A stretch of 64,000 nucleotides of DNA from Nonomuraea thailandensis (GTDB taxonomy: Bacteria > Actinomycetota > Actinomycetes > Streptosporangiales > Streptosporangiaceae). The translations under genes were made by a program, and so were the position numbers. Below are positions 42,303 to 50,873 of the stretch, in pieces (position 1 is the first letter of the stretch; the number at the start of each line of letters is the position of its first letter). A model generated the notes under the pieces. That model had not been told where the DNA came from and searched no databases. It worked only from the letters and a program-made list of their open reading frames with translations. Location of the stretch: positions 7,151,501 through 7,215,500 of the forward strand of contig NZ_JAMZEB010000002.1 in NCBI RefSeq assembly GCF_024172165.1, in the 5' to 3' direction.

Positions 42303-43267
42303 GAGCGCCTCCCCGCCATGACGCCCAGCCGGGGGTCGACGGCCCCGACGAGCAGGTCGATCAGCACGTTCATGACGATGAACACCCCTGCCGCCAGCAG
42401 CACCCCGGCCTGCACAGCCGCGTAGTCGCGGCGGCCGACGGCCTGCACGATGTAGGAGCCGACGCCCGGCAGGTTGAACACGTGCTCCACGATCAGCGCG
42501 CCGCCCAGCAGGTACGCGGTGGTCGTGCCGATCAGCGTGACCACGGGGGTGGCGGCGTTGCGCAGGATGTGGTGCCTGACGATGAACCACGGCGACTCGC
42601 CGCGCCCGACGGCGGCCGTGACGTACGGCTCGACCAGCACGCCCATGACGGCGTCACGGGTGGTCCTGGCGGTCACCGAGACGGAGAAGACCGACAGGAC
42701 GGCGGCGGGCAGGATCATCGTGGCCAGGTTCGCGGCGGGGTCCTGGGTGAGCGGCGTCCAGGAGCCGACCTCCAGGCCGAGGGCGTACCGGGAGAAGACG
42801 AACACGACCAGGCTGCCCAGCACGAACTCCGGCACGCTGACGCCCAGCCCGCTGACCAGCCGGCCGACGGCCCCGCCGCCCGTGGGGCGGGCGCGGACGG
42901 CGGTCAGCACGCCCAGCGGGACCCCCAGCAGCACGCTCGCGAGCACCGCCAGCACGGTCAGCTCGGCCGTCACCGGCAGCCGGGCCAGCAGCTCCGCGCC
43001 GACCGGCTGGCGGCTGATCATGGAGACGCCGAAGTCGCCGCCGGCGACGGCGCCCAGCCAGTGCCCGTACTGCATGAAGACCGGCTGGTCGAGCCCGTAG
43101 CGGGCGGCCAGCTCCGCCTTCTGCCCGGCGGTGGCGAACGGCCCGAGCACGGTCTCCGCGAAGCCGCCGGGCATCAGGCGTACGGCGGCGAAGATCAGCA
43201 CGGAGACGCCCAGGAGCGTGGCGGCCGAGCTGAGCGCCCGGCCGGACCACCACATCAGCAGCCGCAT
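42299..43267 (-). CDS. Oligopeptide ABC transporter permease (DppB-like)
   Basis: A 322-residue permease with six helices. The N-terminus (LLGVSVLIFAAVRLMPGG) and the periplasmic segment RYGLDQPVFMQYGHWLGA are typical of DppB/OppB. The EAA loop is in TAAVGRGESPWFIVRHHIL. It begins 2 bases after the stop of the binding-protein gene. Confidence 0.9.
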   Translation of the reverse strand: MRLLMWWSGRALSSAATLLGVSVLIFAAVRLMPGGFAETVLGPFATAGQKAELAARYGLDQPVFMQYGHWLGAVAGGDFGVSMISRQPVGAELLARLPVTAELTVLAVLASVLLGVPLGVLTAVRARPTGGGAVGRLVSGLGVSVPEFVLGSLVVFVFSRYALGLEVGSWTPLTQDPAANLATMILPAAVLSVFSVSVTARTTRDAVMGVLVEPYVTAAVGRGESPWFIVRHHILRNAATPVVTLIGTTTAYLLGGALIVEHVFNLPGVGSYIVQAVGRRDYAAVQAGVLLAAGVFIVMNVLIDLLVGAVDPRLGVMAGRRS

Positions 43268-43269
43268 GG

Positions 43270-44886
43270 CTACCGGGTCTTCTTCACGCGGGCGTCGGCG
43301 ACCAGGCGCAGCACGTTGCCGTAGCCCTCGGTGACGTACAGGCTCGGGCTGAGCTGGTCACCTCTGTAGGCGACCGTGGCCGGACGGGTGACCAGCGGGA
43401 TCATCTGCGCGTCCGCGTCGGCCTTGGCGCAGACGTCGGCCAGCGCCTTCTCCCTGTTCCCCGTCTCCTTGTTGGCCGTGTCGATCAGCTTGCTGAGCTC
43501 GGGGTCCGGCTTCATGAAGCCGGCGTTGAAGCCGGCCGTCTCCGGGTTCCACCACTTGGTGACCATGCCGGGGTCGGCGTAGCCGGCGAACCAGGACAGG
43601 GCGGCGTCGAACTCGGCGGGCGCCTTGCCGTACACCTTGCCGGACCAGCTCGCCTCGTCCATCTGCTCGATCTTGACGGTGATGCCGGCCTGCTGGAGGT
43701 TCTGCTGGATCACCTGGGCGACGGCGGGGGCGGGCTCGGTGTTGAAGACGGTGAGCGTGAACGACAGGTTCTGCGCCCCGGCCTCCGCCAGGAGCCGCTT
43801 GGCCTCGTCCAGGCTCTTGGACGCCGACGGGAGCGCGGCCGGGTCGCAGGAGCCCGGCAGGCCGGCCGGGGTGATCGCGGTCGGCCTGCCCTTGCCGCCG
43901 AGTGCCACGTCGGCGATCTGCCTGGGGTCGAGCGCGATGTTGATCGCCTGCCGGACCTTGGGGTCGGCGAGCTTCGAGCCCGGCTTCAGGCTGTTGAGCA
44001 TCAGGTAGTAGAAGTCCGTGGTGGCCTGGGTGACGACCTTGACGTCCTTCGCGCCGGCCAGCATCGTCCCGGAGTCCACGTTGCCCAGGGTGGCCAGGGC
44101 GGCGCCGCCGTTCTGCAGGGCCGCGATGCGGGCGGCCTCCTCGGGGGCGATCGTGATGTTGAGGGTGTCGGCGGCGGGCTTGCCCTGGTTCCAGTACGTG
44201 TCGTTGCGCTTGAACGTCCACGAGACGTCCTGGCGGTGGTTCTCGACCACGTACGGGCCGGTGCCGAGCAACGTGGTGGCCGGATCGACCGACCTGTCGT
44301 CGATCTCCTTCATCGGCAGGATCGCCGCCGGCACGTTGGCCAGGGAGGCGAGGAACGGCGTGTACGGCTCCTTCAGCGTGACCTTGACCTGGTCGTCGCC
44401 GTCCTTGGTGATCTCCTCGACCGGGCCGAGCTGGCCGGCCCACACCCCCTTCGAGGCCAGCAGCCGCTTCAGGCTGCCCACGACGTCGTCGGCCGTCAGC
44501 CGCCTGCCGTTGGAGAACGTGACGCCCTGGCGCAGGTGGAAGACGTAGGTCTGGTCGTCGGGGGTGTCCCACTTCTCGGCGAGCAGCGGCTGGATGCTGA
44601 AGTCTGGGCCCACCGTGACCAGCGTCTCGTACGACAGCGAGAGGAGCTGCCAGGTGGTAGCCACGTCGGCGAGCTGCGGGTCGTAGCCGGTGGCGGCGCC
44701 GCTGTCGATGTGCACCTGAAGGTTGAGCGCGCCGCCCGCGGCGAGGGCCTGGTCGGCGACGGCGAGATAGCCGGGGGCGGCGGTCTCCTGGGGGGCGGCC
44801 GTCGGGGTGGTGGTCGTTCCGGTGGCGGCGCAGGCCGATGCCAGCAGGGCTGCCGCGACACCGCAGGCCAGGCGTATGGGACGCAT
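43270..44886 (-). CDS. Family 5 extracellular solute-binding lipoprotein
   Basis: A 538-residue SBP_bac_5 protein. A lipoprotein signal ends at ALLASACAATG with Cys19 as the lipidation site. Family segments are PLLAEKWDTPDDQTYVFHLR, GVTFSNGRRLTADDVVGSLK, LLGTGPYVVEN and DPKVRQAINIALDPRQIA. It binds oligopeptides or similar extended amides outside the cell and feeds the DppBC-OppDF importer that follows. GAGGAG precedes the ATG. The gene lies 14 bases after the amine oxidase gene. Confidence 0.92.
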   Translation of the reverse strand: MRPIRLACGVAAALLASACAATGTTTTPTAAPQETAAPGYLAVADQALAAGGALNLQVHIDSGAATGYDPQLADVATTWQLLSLSYETLVTVGPDFSIQPLLAEKWDTPDDQTYVFHLRQGVTFSNGRRLTADDVVGSLKRLLASKGVWAGQLGPVEEITKDGDDQVKVTLKEPYTPFLASLANVPAAILPMKEIDDRSVDPATTLLGTGPYVVENHRQDVSWTFKRNDTYWNQGKPAADTLNITIAPEEAARIAALQNGGAALATLGNVDSGTMLAGAKDVKVVTQATTDFYYLMLNSLKPGSKLADPKVRQAINIALDPRQIADVALGGKGRPTAITPAGLPGSCDPAALPSASKSLDEAKRLLAEAGAQNLSFTLTVFNTEPAPAVAQVIQQNLQQAGITVKIEQMDEASWSGKVYGKAPAEFDAALSWFAGYADPGMVTKWWNPETAGFNAGFMKPDPELSKLIDTANKETGNREKALADVCAKADADAQMIPLVTRPATVAYRGDQLSPSLYVTEGYGNVLRLVADARVKKTR

Positions 44887-44900
44887 GGGCCTCTTCTCCT

Positions 44901-46805
44901 CTAGTGGCAGGATGAGCGTTGGGAGGCGCTCGGCGGGACGTCGAGCGTGGGGTTCCGGTCGAAGAAGCCGACCGGCTTGAGTACGAACCCGCAGGTGTCG
45001 ACCGGCATGATCGGCCAGTCCTCGGTGCGGGGGAAGTGCGTCAGGCCGAACGTGTGCCACAGCACGATGTCCTGCCCGTCGAGGTCGCGGTCGGCCCTGG
45101 TGTACTCGGGCAGGCCCGCGCCGCCGGGATGCTGGTTGACCAGGTCTCCGGCGGGATAGCGCTCCGCCGGGTGGTAGCGCGTGACCCACAGGTGGCTGGT
45201 GGCGAACTCGGCCCTGCGGTGGATGCTGGAGCCCTCGGCGGCCATCAGGGTCGGCTTGCCCTCGGCGTGCAGCGCGTAGCCGACAGGGCGGCCGAGGCGG
45301 TTGCGCACCTCGGGGTTGACGACGTGCCAGGTGCGCTCCGCCTTCAGGTCGGCGTCGCGCCTGGCCCGCTGTTCGGTGCGCAGCCGGGTGACGGTGCGGC
45401 CGAACGCGTTGCCGTGCTCGCCGGCGAGGGGCCGGGCCTCGACCTCGTCCACGGCGTTGGCCACGCCGTCCACCGTCATGTCGAGCCGGGCGCTGAACAG
45501 GTGCTGGTGGTACGGCGCCGCCAGCCCCGGCGCGACCTCCGACGCGTACGGGGCGGCCCGGTCGTCGTAGGCGCCGGTGAAGACGATGCCGGTGGCCTTG
45601 ACCTCCAGCTCGATGGTGCCGTCGAGGTAGAGGTACCAGTAGAAGCCGTAGTCGTAGTTGCCGACGGTCACGAAGAAGGAGATCACCAGGCGCCGCTGCC
45701 TGCGGGTCTCCCTGGAGCCGTTGGCCGGGTCGGTGTGCTTCCACAGCACGCCGTAGTCCTCCTCGTGCATGCAGATCGCGTTCTTGATCACCTTGGGCAG
45801 TCCGGCGCCGTCGGTGACGACGACGTCGAAGTAGGTGATCTCGCCGAGGCAGTCGCAGCCGAGTTCGAGGGAGTTGGCGAGCTTGCCGAGCTGGTACTCG
45901 CCGGTGTCGAAGTAGTTCTGCCAGAAGCGGATCGGGCTCGGGTCGCCGTACGGGACGACCATCTCGGCCACCGACGCCCGGTAGACGATCGGCCTGGTGC
46001 GGCCGTCGTCCTCGAAGCCGATCCGGTGCAGGGTGAGGCCCTCGCGCATGTCGTAGCCGAGCCGCAGGCTCCACTTCTCCCAGGTGACGAGCGGGCCGTC
46101 CACGGTGAAGCTCGGGCCGTCCGGCTGGGTGATGTGGATGGGCTTCTGCGTGGTGCGGTGCTCGACCTGGGTGTAGTCGCCGCTCTCCCGCGGGATGGGC
46201 TGGGGGCCGGTGTCCACGATCTCCAGCACCTCGCCCTTGACCAGGTCGACGTAGGCGACCAGGCCGTCCACGGGGTGGGCCCACGGGAGGCTCTCGGGGG
46301 TGGGCATCAGGTGCGCCAGCACCCTGGCGACCCGCCTGCCCTCCTCCTCGCGCAGCCCGAAGTGGCCGGCGCTGAGCGCGGCGAGATAGACGCCCGCGGG
46401 GTCCTCGATGCCGCGCTCCGCCAGCGCCCGCGCCCAGTCCGGGTCCTCGCGGAGCACCCTGCGGACCAGGGCGTGCTCCTCGTCCAGCATCGGCACCTGG
46501 CCGTCGGTCAGGGGGTCGATCGGGGTGGCGGTCTCGACCTTGCCGTCGCCGATGGAGACGATCACGTCGTGGGCGGCCTCGGTGGCCAGATCCAGCAGGA
46601 GCGCGCGGGCCCTGCGGGCCGGGCGGGCGGCGCCGCTCTCGTACGCCAGCACCTCGCCCTTCGGCGGCTCCTCCAGCCCGAGATAGGCCACCCGGACCGT
46701 CTCGGTCAGCCGGCCCTCCGTCATGAGAACCCGTCTGACCTCGTCGATCTCCTGTGCGGCGAGCGGGTCGAGAGGGTGGGGGTGCTTCCCGGTCGACAGG
46801 TGCAA
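44901..46805 (-). CDS. Copper-containing primary-amine oxidase
   Basis: A 634-residue copper/topaquinone amine oxidase, oxidising R-CH2-NH2 to the aldehyde with H2O2 and ammonia. The cofactor Tyr384 lies in TVGNYDYGFYW and the catalytic base Asp300 in QNYFDTGEY. Copper ligands are His433 and His435 (APYHQHLFSAR) and His590 (HTFGLTHFPRTEDWPIMP). Numbering and motifs run almost in register with the Arthrobacter globiformis phenylethylamine oxidase (Asp298, Tyr382), so aromatic monoamines are plausible substrates. The likely start is TTG 46805, with AAAGGGG upstream. No signal peptide is seen, so it is cytoplasmic. It is the first gene of the importer/Ntn-hydrolase operon. Confidence 0.93.
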   Translation of the reverse strand: MHLSTGKHPHPLDPLAAQEIDEVRRVLMTEGRLTETVRVAYLGLEEPPKGEVLAYESGAARPARRARALLLDLATEAAHDVIVSIGDGKVETATPIDPLTDGQVPMLDEEHALVRRVLREDPDWARALAERGIEDPAGVYLAALSAGHFGLREEEGRRVARVLAHLMPTPESLPWAHPVDGLVAYVDLVKGEVLEIVDTGPQPIPRESGDYTQVEHRTTQKPIHITQPDGPSFTVDGPLVTWEKWSLRLGYDMREGLTLHRIGFEDDGRTRPIVYRASVAEMVVPYGDPSPIRFWQNYFDTGEYQLGKLANSLELGCDCLGEITYFDVVVTDGAGLPKVIKNAICMHEEDYGVLWKHTDPANGSRETRRQRRLVISFFVTVGNYDYGFYWYLYLDGTIELEVKATGIVFTGAYDDRAAPYASEVAPGLAAPYHQHLFSARLDMTVDGVANAVDEVEARPLAGEHGNAFGRTVTRLRTEQRARRDADLKAERTWHVVNPEVRNRLGRPVGYALHAEGKPTLMAAEGSSIHRRAEFATSHLWVTRYHPAERYPAGDLVNQHPGGAGLPEYTRADRDLDGQDIVLWHTFGLTHFPRTEDWPIMPVDTCGFVLKPVGFFDRNPTLDVPPSASQRSSCH

Positions 46806-46824
46806 CGTTCGGCCCCTTTCTGAT

Positions 46825-46840
46825 GCCGGAACGTTCCGGC
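46825..46840. promoter_or_regulatory. Perfect 16-bp palindrome, likely LacI operator
   Basis: GCCGGAACGTTCCGGC is self-complementary over all 16 bases. It lies 20 bases upstream of the amine oxidase start and 100 bases upstream of the divergent LacI-type gene. Even-length palindromes with a central CG are typical LacI/GalR operators. Confidence 0.7.
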
Positions 46841-46940
46841 AAGTTTCGCGCTAACTTAATTGCGATGGCCGGAGGGCACAAGACCTGGAGCCCAGGCGAA
46901 ACACATCGTTTACGGGGCGAGCGCTCGAAGAGGGGTGCGA

Positions 46941-48041
46941 ATGGGCCGCTACGATCAGGGCGTGCAAGCAGACGAGCCGGTCACGATCCTCACCGTCGCC
47001 CGCGAGGCGGGGGTGTCCAAGACGACGGCCTCCGATGCGTTGCGCGGCTCGGGGCGGGTGTCGGAGCGCACCCGCGAGACGGTGGTGGCGGTGGCCGAGC
47101 GGCTCGGTTACGTGCCCAACGGCTCGGCCCGCCACCTGCGCAGGGCCAGCACCGGCACGATCGGGCTGCACGTGCCCGAGGTGCTGACCCGGTCCTCCTA
47201 CTACATGTCGTTCGTGTTCGGCGTGGTGGAGCAGGCGGCACGGCACGACTACGACGTCACGCTGATCACCTCAGGGCAGCGCCGCTCCCGGCCGCCGCGC
47301 GTGGACGGGCTGGTGCTCGGCGACCCGCTCGGCGGGGACCCCGTGGTGGAGAGCCTGATGGCGACCGGGCTGCCGGCCGTCTCGTGCGAGCGGTTCCCCG
47401 GGGCGCGGCAGGCGGACGGGGTGGTGTGGTCGGAGCACGCGCTCATGCTCGCGCGGCTGCTCGACCATCTGCGCTCGGCGGGGTCGGCGCGGCCGGGGCT
47501 CGTCGTGGCGGGCGACGAGAGCGACTGGGCGGCCAGCGTGCACCGGGGCTACCAGGAGTGGTGCGCCGCGCGCGGGGTCGTGCCGCTGGTGCGCAGGGTG
47601 TCGTTCGACGCGACCGGTGACGAGGTGCGCGCCGCCGCCCGCGCCCTGCTCGGGGCGGGCGGCTCGGCCGGGGCGGGCGGCGCGATCGGGACGGCCGATG
47701 GCACGTCCGCGACGAGCGGCGGCGCGGGCGGCGACTCGGCCGGGGCCGGTGGCGGAGGGCCGATGGACGCGCTGGTGTGCGCTCCCGCGGGGGCCGCTAC
47801 CGAGGTGGCGCCGCTGTTGCGGGAGGCCGGGGCGAACGTGCTGCTCGCCTCGTGCGTGGACAGCGCCGCCACCCGGATGGCCGACCCGCCCATCACGGCG
47901 ATCGACCTGCGCCCGCGCGAGGCGGGGGCGAGTTGCGCGGAGTTGCTGTTCGAGCTGCTGTCGGGCGCGGCGCAGCCGGGCACGGAGCGGGTGCATCCGA
48001 TCGAGCTGGAGATCCGCGCCTCGACCGCACCGCGCCCGTAG
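46941..48041 (+). CDS. LacI-family transcriptional regulator
   Basis: A 366-residue LacI-type regulator. The HTH and hinge are TVAREAGVSKTTASDALRGS, RVSERTRETVVAVAERLGY and PNGSARHLRRASTGTIGLHV. The ligand domain follows (VDGLVLGDP, LVVAGDESDWAASVHRGYQEW, TAIDLRPREAGASCAELLFE). A Gly/Ala/Ser-rich stretch of about 40 residues interrupts the second lobe before MDALVCAPAG; it looks like an insertion in a surface loop. ATG 46941 has GAGGGG upstream. It is divergent from the amine oxidase operon and probably represses it via the palindrome at 46825-46840. Confidence 0.88.
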   Translation: MGRYDQGVQADEPVTILTVAREAGVSKTTASDALRGSGRVSERTRETVVAVAERLGYVPNGSARHLRRASTGTIGLHVPEVLTRSSYYMSFVFGVVEQAARHDYDVTLITSGQRRSRPPRVDGLVLGDPLGGDPVVESLMATGLPAVSCERFPGARQADGVVWSEHALMLARLLDHLRSAGSARPGLVVAGDESDWAASVHRGYQEWCAARGVVPLVRRVSFDATGDEVRAAARALLGAGGSAGAGGAIGTADGTSATSGGAGGDSAGAGGGGPMDALVCAPAGAATEVAPLLREAGANVLLASCVDSAATRMADPPITAIDLRPREAGASCAELLFELLSGAAQPGTERVHPIELEIRASTAPRP

Positions 48042-48070
48042 AGAGCGGGGCTCCGGTGCCGCCCGGCGGG

Positions 48071-49228
48071 TCAGACGAAGGCCGGCTCCACCGAGCGGGG
48101 GCCGCCCTTCACGTAGACGTAGGAGCCCGGCTTGCGGGCCTCGCGGCGGATCCTGCCCACCGCGAGCTTGCAGGTCGCCTCCTTGATCGCCGCGCCCGCG
48201 CGCCCGCTGATGTAGACGTTCACGGCGGTGTCGTCCTTGCGGGCGAACTGCCGGATGCCCGCGTGCCGGCCGATGCTGACGCACGCCCCGGTGAAGCGCA
48301 CGTTGATCGGCTCCGGCTCGGTGCCCGCGATGCGGCTCAGCACGGTGTCGGCCGCCTGGGCTCCGAGGGGTCCGGCGGCGTAGCAGCTCATCCTCAGCGG
48401 CCGGCCCGACGGCGCGGCGGCGTCCCCCGCCGCGACGATCCGGTCGTCGTCGATGCTGGTCAGCGTCTCGTCGGTGAGCAGCCGGCCGAGCTCGTCGGTG
48501 CGCAGCCCGCTCGCGACGGCCAGTTGCGGCACGCCGAAGCCGGCCGCCCAGACGGTCAGCGCGCTCGGCCGTTCGGCGCCGTCCGCGAAGACGACCGCGT
48601 CCGGCGTGACCTCGCTCACCTGCGCGCCCTCGATCACGGTGACACCGTGCCGGGACAGCCAGCCGGCGGTGTACCGGCGGCTGCCTGAGCTGAAGTACGG
48701 CGCCAGGCTCCGCCCGCACACCAGCGTGACCCTGCGGCCCCGCTCGGCCAGCTCGGCCGCCGTCTCGATGCCGGTCAGCCCGCCGCCGACCACGGTGACC
48801 TGGGCGTCGAGGGGCACGTCCGCCAGCCTGGCGCGCAGCCGCCGCGCGGGCTCGTACTCGGAGATGTCGAACGCGAACTCGACCGCGCCCGGCACCGCCG
48901 ACGGCCTCGCGCCCACGCTGCCGACCGCGTAGATGACGTAGTCGTAGTCCAGCGCGCGGCCGGACTCCAGCCGCACCTCGCGGGCGACGGCGTCGATGCG
49001 CGCGGCGCTGTCCACGACCAGGTCCACGCCCTCGCCGAGCAGCGTGCCGTAGTCGACGGCGGCCTCGCCGGTGCCGGCCACGTACTGGTGCAGCCTGATG
49101 CGATCGACGAACTCTGGGCGGGAGTTGACCAGCGTGATGTGCACGTCGGAGCTCATCCGCAGGTGGTTGGCCGCGAGGGTGCCCGCGTAACCTCCGCCGA
49201 TGACGACGATCTTGTGAGAGGTGGACAT
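48071..49228 (-). CDS. FAD-dependent pyridine nucleotide oxidoreductase (NDH-2-like)
   Basis: A 385-residue Pyr_redox_2 protein. The FAD-binding GxGxxG is in KIVVIGGGYAGTLAANHL, the second Rossmann motif in VTVVGGGLTGIETAAEL and the FAD-ribityl Asp in RIVAAGDAAAPSG. It is similar to type II NADH dehydrogenases and AIF-like proteins. No C-terminal membrane helix is seen. The gene sits with a small membrane protein gene and is divergent from an ECF41 sigma factor. ECF41 factors are often found next to oxidoreductase genes they control, so this is the likely target. Confidence 0.85.
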   Translation of the reverse strand: MSTSHKIVVIGGGYAGTLAANHLRMSSDVHITLVNSRPEFVDRIRLHQYVAGTGEAAVDYGTLLGEGVDLVVDSAARIDAVAREVRLESGRALDYDYVIYAVGSVGARPSAVPGAVEFAFDISEYEPARRLRARLADVPLDAQVTVVGGGLTGIETAAELAERGRRVTLVCGRSLAPYFSSGSRRYTAGWLSRHGVTVIEGAQVSEVTPDAVVFADGAERPSALTVWAAGFGVPQLAVASGLRTDELGRLLTDETLTSIDDDRIVAAGDAAAPSGRPLRMSCYAAGPLGAQAADTVLSRIAGTEPEPINVRFTGACVSIGRHAGIRQFARKDDTAVNVYISGRAGAAIKEATCKLAVGRIRREARKPGSYVYVKGGPRSVEPAFV

Positions 49229-49257
49229 GGTGAGGGTTCCCTTCTCGATATCGGTGA

Positions 49258-49635
49258 TCACGAGGTCTTGAGTACTCGGCTGAGCTGGAGGAGGCTCAGG
49301 CCGAACATCAGCACGCCCAGCGGGATGTGCAGGGTCGTCACGTGCGCGATGCCCAGCGCGACCTGCGCCAGCGTGACCGCGAGGAACCCGGCCGCGTTCA
49401 GGATCGGCCTGGGCGAGCCGCCGCCCGGCCGCCACGCCAGGATCGCCGCCGCCACGTGCACCAGGGCCACGGCGAACACGGTGTACGCCGCGGCGCTGTG
49501 CAGCACGTGCCCGCTGGGCGTGGTCAGCAGCAACCCGGCGGTGACCGGGGCGGCGAAGACGGCCAGGGTCTGCAGGGCGATCGCGACCCGCAGGAACGCG
49601 AGGTTGCCCCGCTTGATCGTCGTAGGTGTGGACAT
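49258..49635 (-). CDS. Small four-helix membrane protein
   Basis: A 125-residue protein with four membrane segments (VAIALQTLAVFAAPVTAGLL, AAAYTVFAVALVHVAAAILA, ILNAAGFLAVTLAQVALGIA, IPLGVLMFGLSLLQL). His residues lie near the helix ends (SGHVLHS, AHVTTLHIP). I do not recognise a named family; the pattern recalls small haem or quinone-associated membrane proteins. It lies 29 bases upstream of the flavoprotein gene on the same strand, so they are probably co-transcribed. It may be a membrane partner for that oxidoreductase. Confidence 0.6.
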   Translation of the reverse strand: MSTPTTIKRGNLAFLRVAIALQTLAVFAAPVTAGLLLTTPSGHVLHSAAAYTVFAVALVHVAAAILAWRPGGGSPRPILNAAGFLAVTLAQVALGIAHVTTLHIPLGVLMFGLSLLQLSRVLKTS

Positions 49636-49707
49636 CACGTCTTCTCTTCTCCGGCTCGTGCCTTGTGCCTGGTGGCTCGGTACGTCCGACAGCGCTGCGG
49701 CCGGGAA

Positions 49708-49733
49708 TGTGAGGTGGCCGCCCCGGCCTCACA
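49708..49733. promoter_or_regulatory. Inverted repeat in the ECF41 divergent promoter region
   Basis: TGTGAGG at 49708-49714 and CCTCACA at 49727-49733 form a 7-base inverted repeat with a 12-base spacer, between the membrane protein gene and the ECF41 sigma gene. It could be an operator or overlap the promoters. No exact ECF41-type TGTCACA/CGTC promoter is evident. Confidence 0.35.
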
Positions 49734-49795
49734 CTCGGCGGGGCCGTCTTGTCGAATGGGTGGAGCCGGACACGACCAAGGGAGTCAGCGACACG

Positions 49796-50707
49796 ATGGC
49801 CACTCAACCCGACGCCGGACTGAGCGTGATCATGAGCGAGCGGCGGCACCTGATCAACCTCGCCTACCGGCTGCTCGGCTCGCTGGCCGACGCCGAGGAC
49901 GTCGTCCAGGAGACCTACGCCCGCTGGTACGCCATGTCCCGCGAGGAGCAGGAGGCCATCGTGTCGCCCGGCGCCTGGCTGACGAAGGTGGCCGGCCGCC
50001 TCTGCCTCAACGTGCTCACCTCGGCCCGGGTGCGGCGCGAGACCTACGTGGGCGAATGGATCCCGGAGCCGCTGCCGGACCGTACGGAGTGGATGGACTC
50101 CAGGCCGGGCGACCCGGCCGACCGGGTGACGCTCGACGAGTCGGTCAACATGGCCTTCCTCGTCGTGCTCGAGTCGATGACCCCGGCGGAACGCGTGGCG
50201 TTCATCCTGCACGACGTGTTCCGCTACCCGTTCGCCGAGGTGGCCGAGATCGTCGGCCGCAGCCCGGCGGCCTGCCGCCAGCTCGCCACCTCGGCCCGCC
50301 GCCGCATCCGCGACGCGCAGGCCCCCACGGCCCGCACGGCCCGCGCGACCCGGCAGGCCCGGATCGTCAGGGAGTTCAAGCAGGCGTGGGAGGACAAGGA
50401 CATCGACGCCCTCGTCGCGCTCCTCGACCCCGACGCCACGGTGATCGCCGACGGCGGTGGCAACGTCAGCACCCTGCTCCACCCGGTCGAGGGCGCCGAG
50501 CTCATCGGGCGCGGGCTGACCAAGTTCACCACGCTGCTGCGCGACGTGACGATCCTGGAGCGCACGGTCAACGGCTCCCCCGGCCTGATCGTCCAGCGCG
50601 ACGGCGTCACCGTGACGGTGTGCGCGTTCGACATCGCGGGCGACCGGATCAAGCACATCTGGGCCGTACGCAACCCCGACAAGCTCCGGCAGTGGACGGC
50701 ATCGTGA
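49796..50707 (+). CDS. ECF41-family sigma factor (SigJ-like)
   Basis: A 303-residue extracytoplasmic-function sigma factor with a C-terminal SnoaL-like domain. Sigma region 2 is HLINLAYRLLGSLADAEDVV and region 4 is TPAERVAFILHDVFRYPFAE followed by GRSPAACRQLATSARRRI. Between them is GEWIPEPLPDRTEW, the linker motif typical of ECF41. The C-terminal extension has DGGGN where ECF41 proteins usually have DGGGK/R. Such extensions modulate activity in place of an anti-sigma factor. ATG 49796 follows AGGGAG. The divergent oxidoreductase operon is the expected target. Confidence 0.92.
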   Translation: MATQPDAGLSVIMSERRHLINLAYRLLGSLADAEDVVQETYARWYAMSREEQEAIVSPGAWLTKVAGRLCLNVLTSARVRRETYVGEWIPEPLPDRTEWMDSRPGDPADRVTLDESVNMAFLVVLESMTPAERVAFILHDVFRYPFAEVAEIVGRSPAACRQLATSARRRIRDAQAPTARTARATRQARIVREFKQAWEDKDIDALVALLDPDATVIADGGGNVSTLLHPVEGAELIGRGLTKFTTLLRDVTILERTVNGSPGLIVQRDGVTVTVCAFDIAGDRIKHIWAVRNPDKLRQWTAS

Positions 50708-50816
50708 ATCGGCCGGAAGGACGGGCGATGACACGAACGGCGCAAGCGCCGCCGCGACCGGGACGGCGCCTTCGTCGACGCCCCCGAGACCCTGGACATC
50801 ACCCGGGGAGCCGCCG

Positions 50817-50856
50817 GAGCGGCCCCGCCGTGGCGCGTCGCCGGGCGGGGCCGCTC
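50817..50856. terminator. Bidirectional hairpin between sigma factor and LPMO genes
   Basis: A perfect 13-base inverted repeat, GAGCGGCCCCGCC at 50817-50829 and its complement at 50844-50856, with a 14-base loop. It lies between two converging genes and can terminate both. Confidence 0.75.
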
Positions 50857-50873
50857 GCGGGCGGGGCGGCTAG

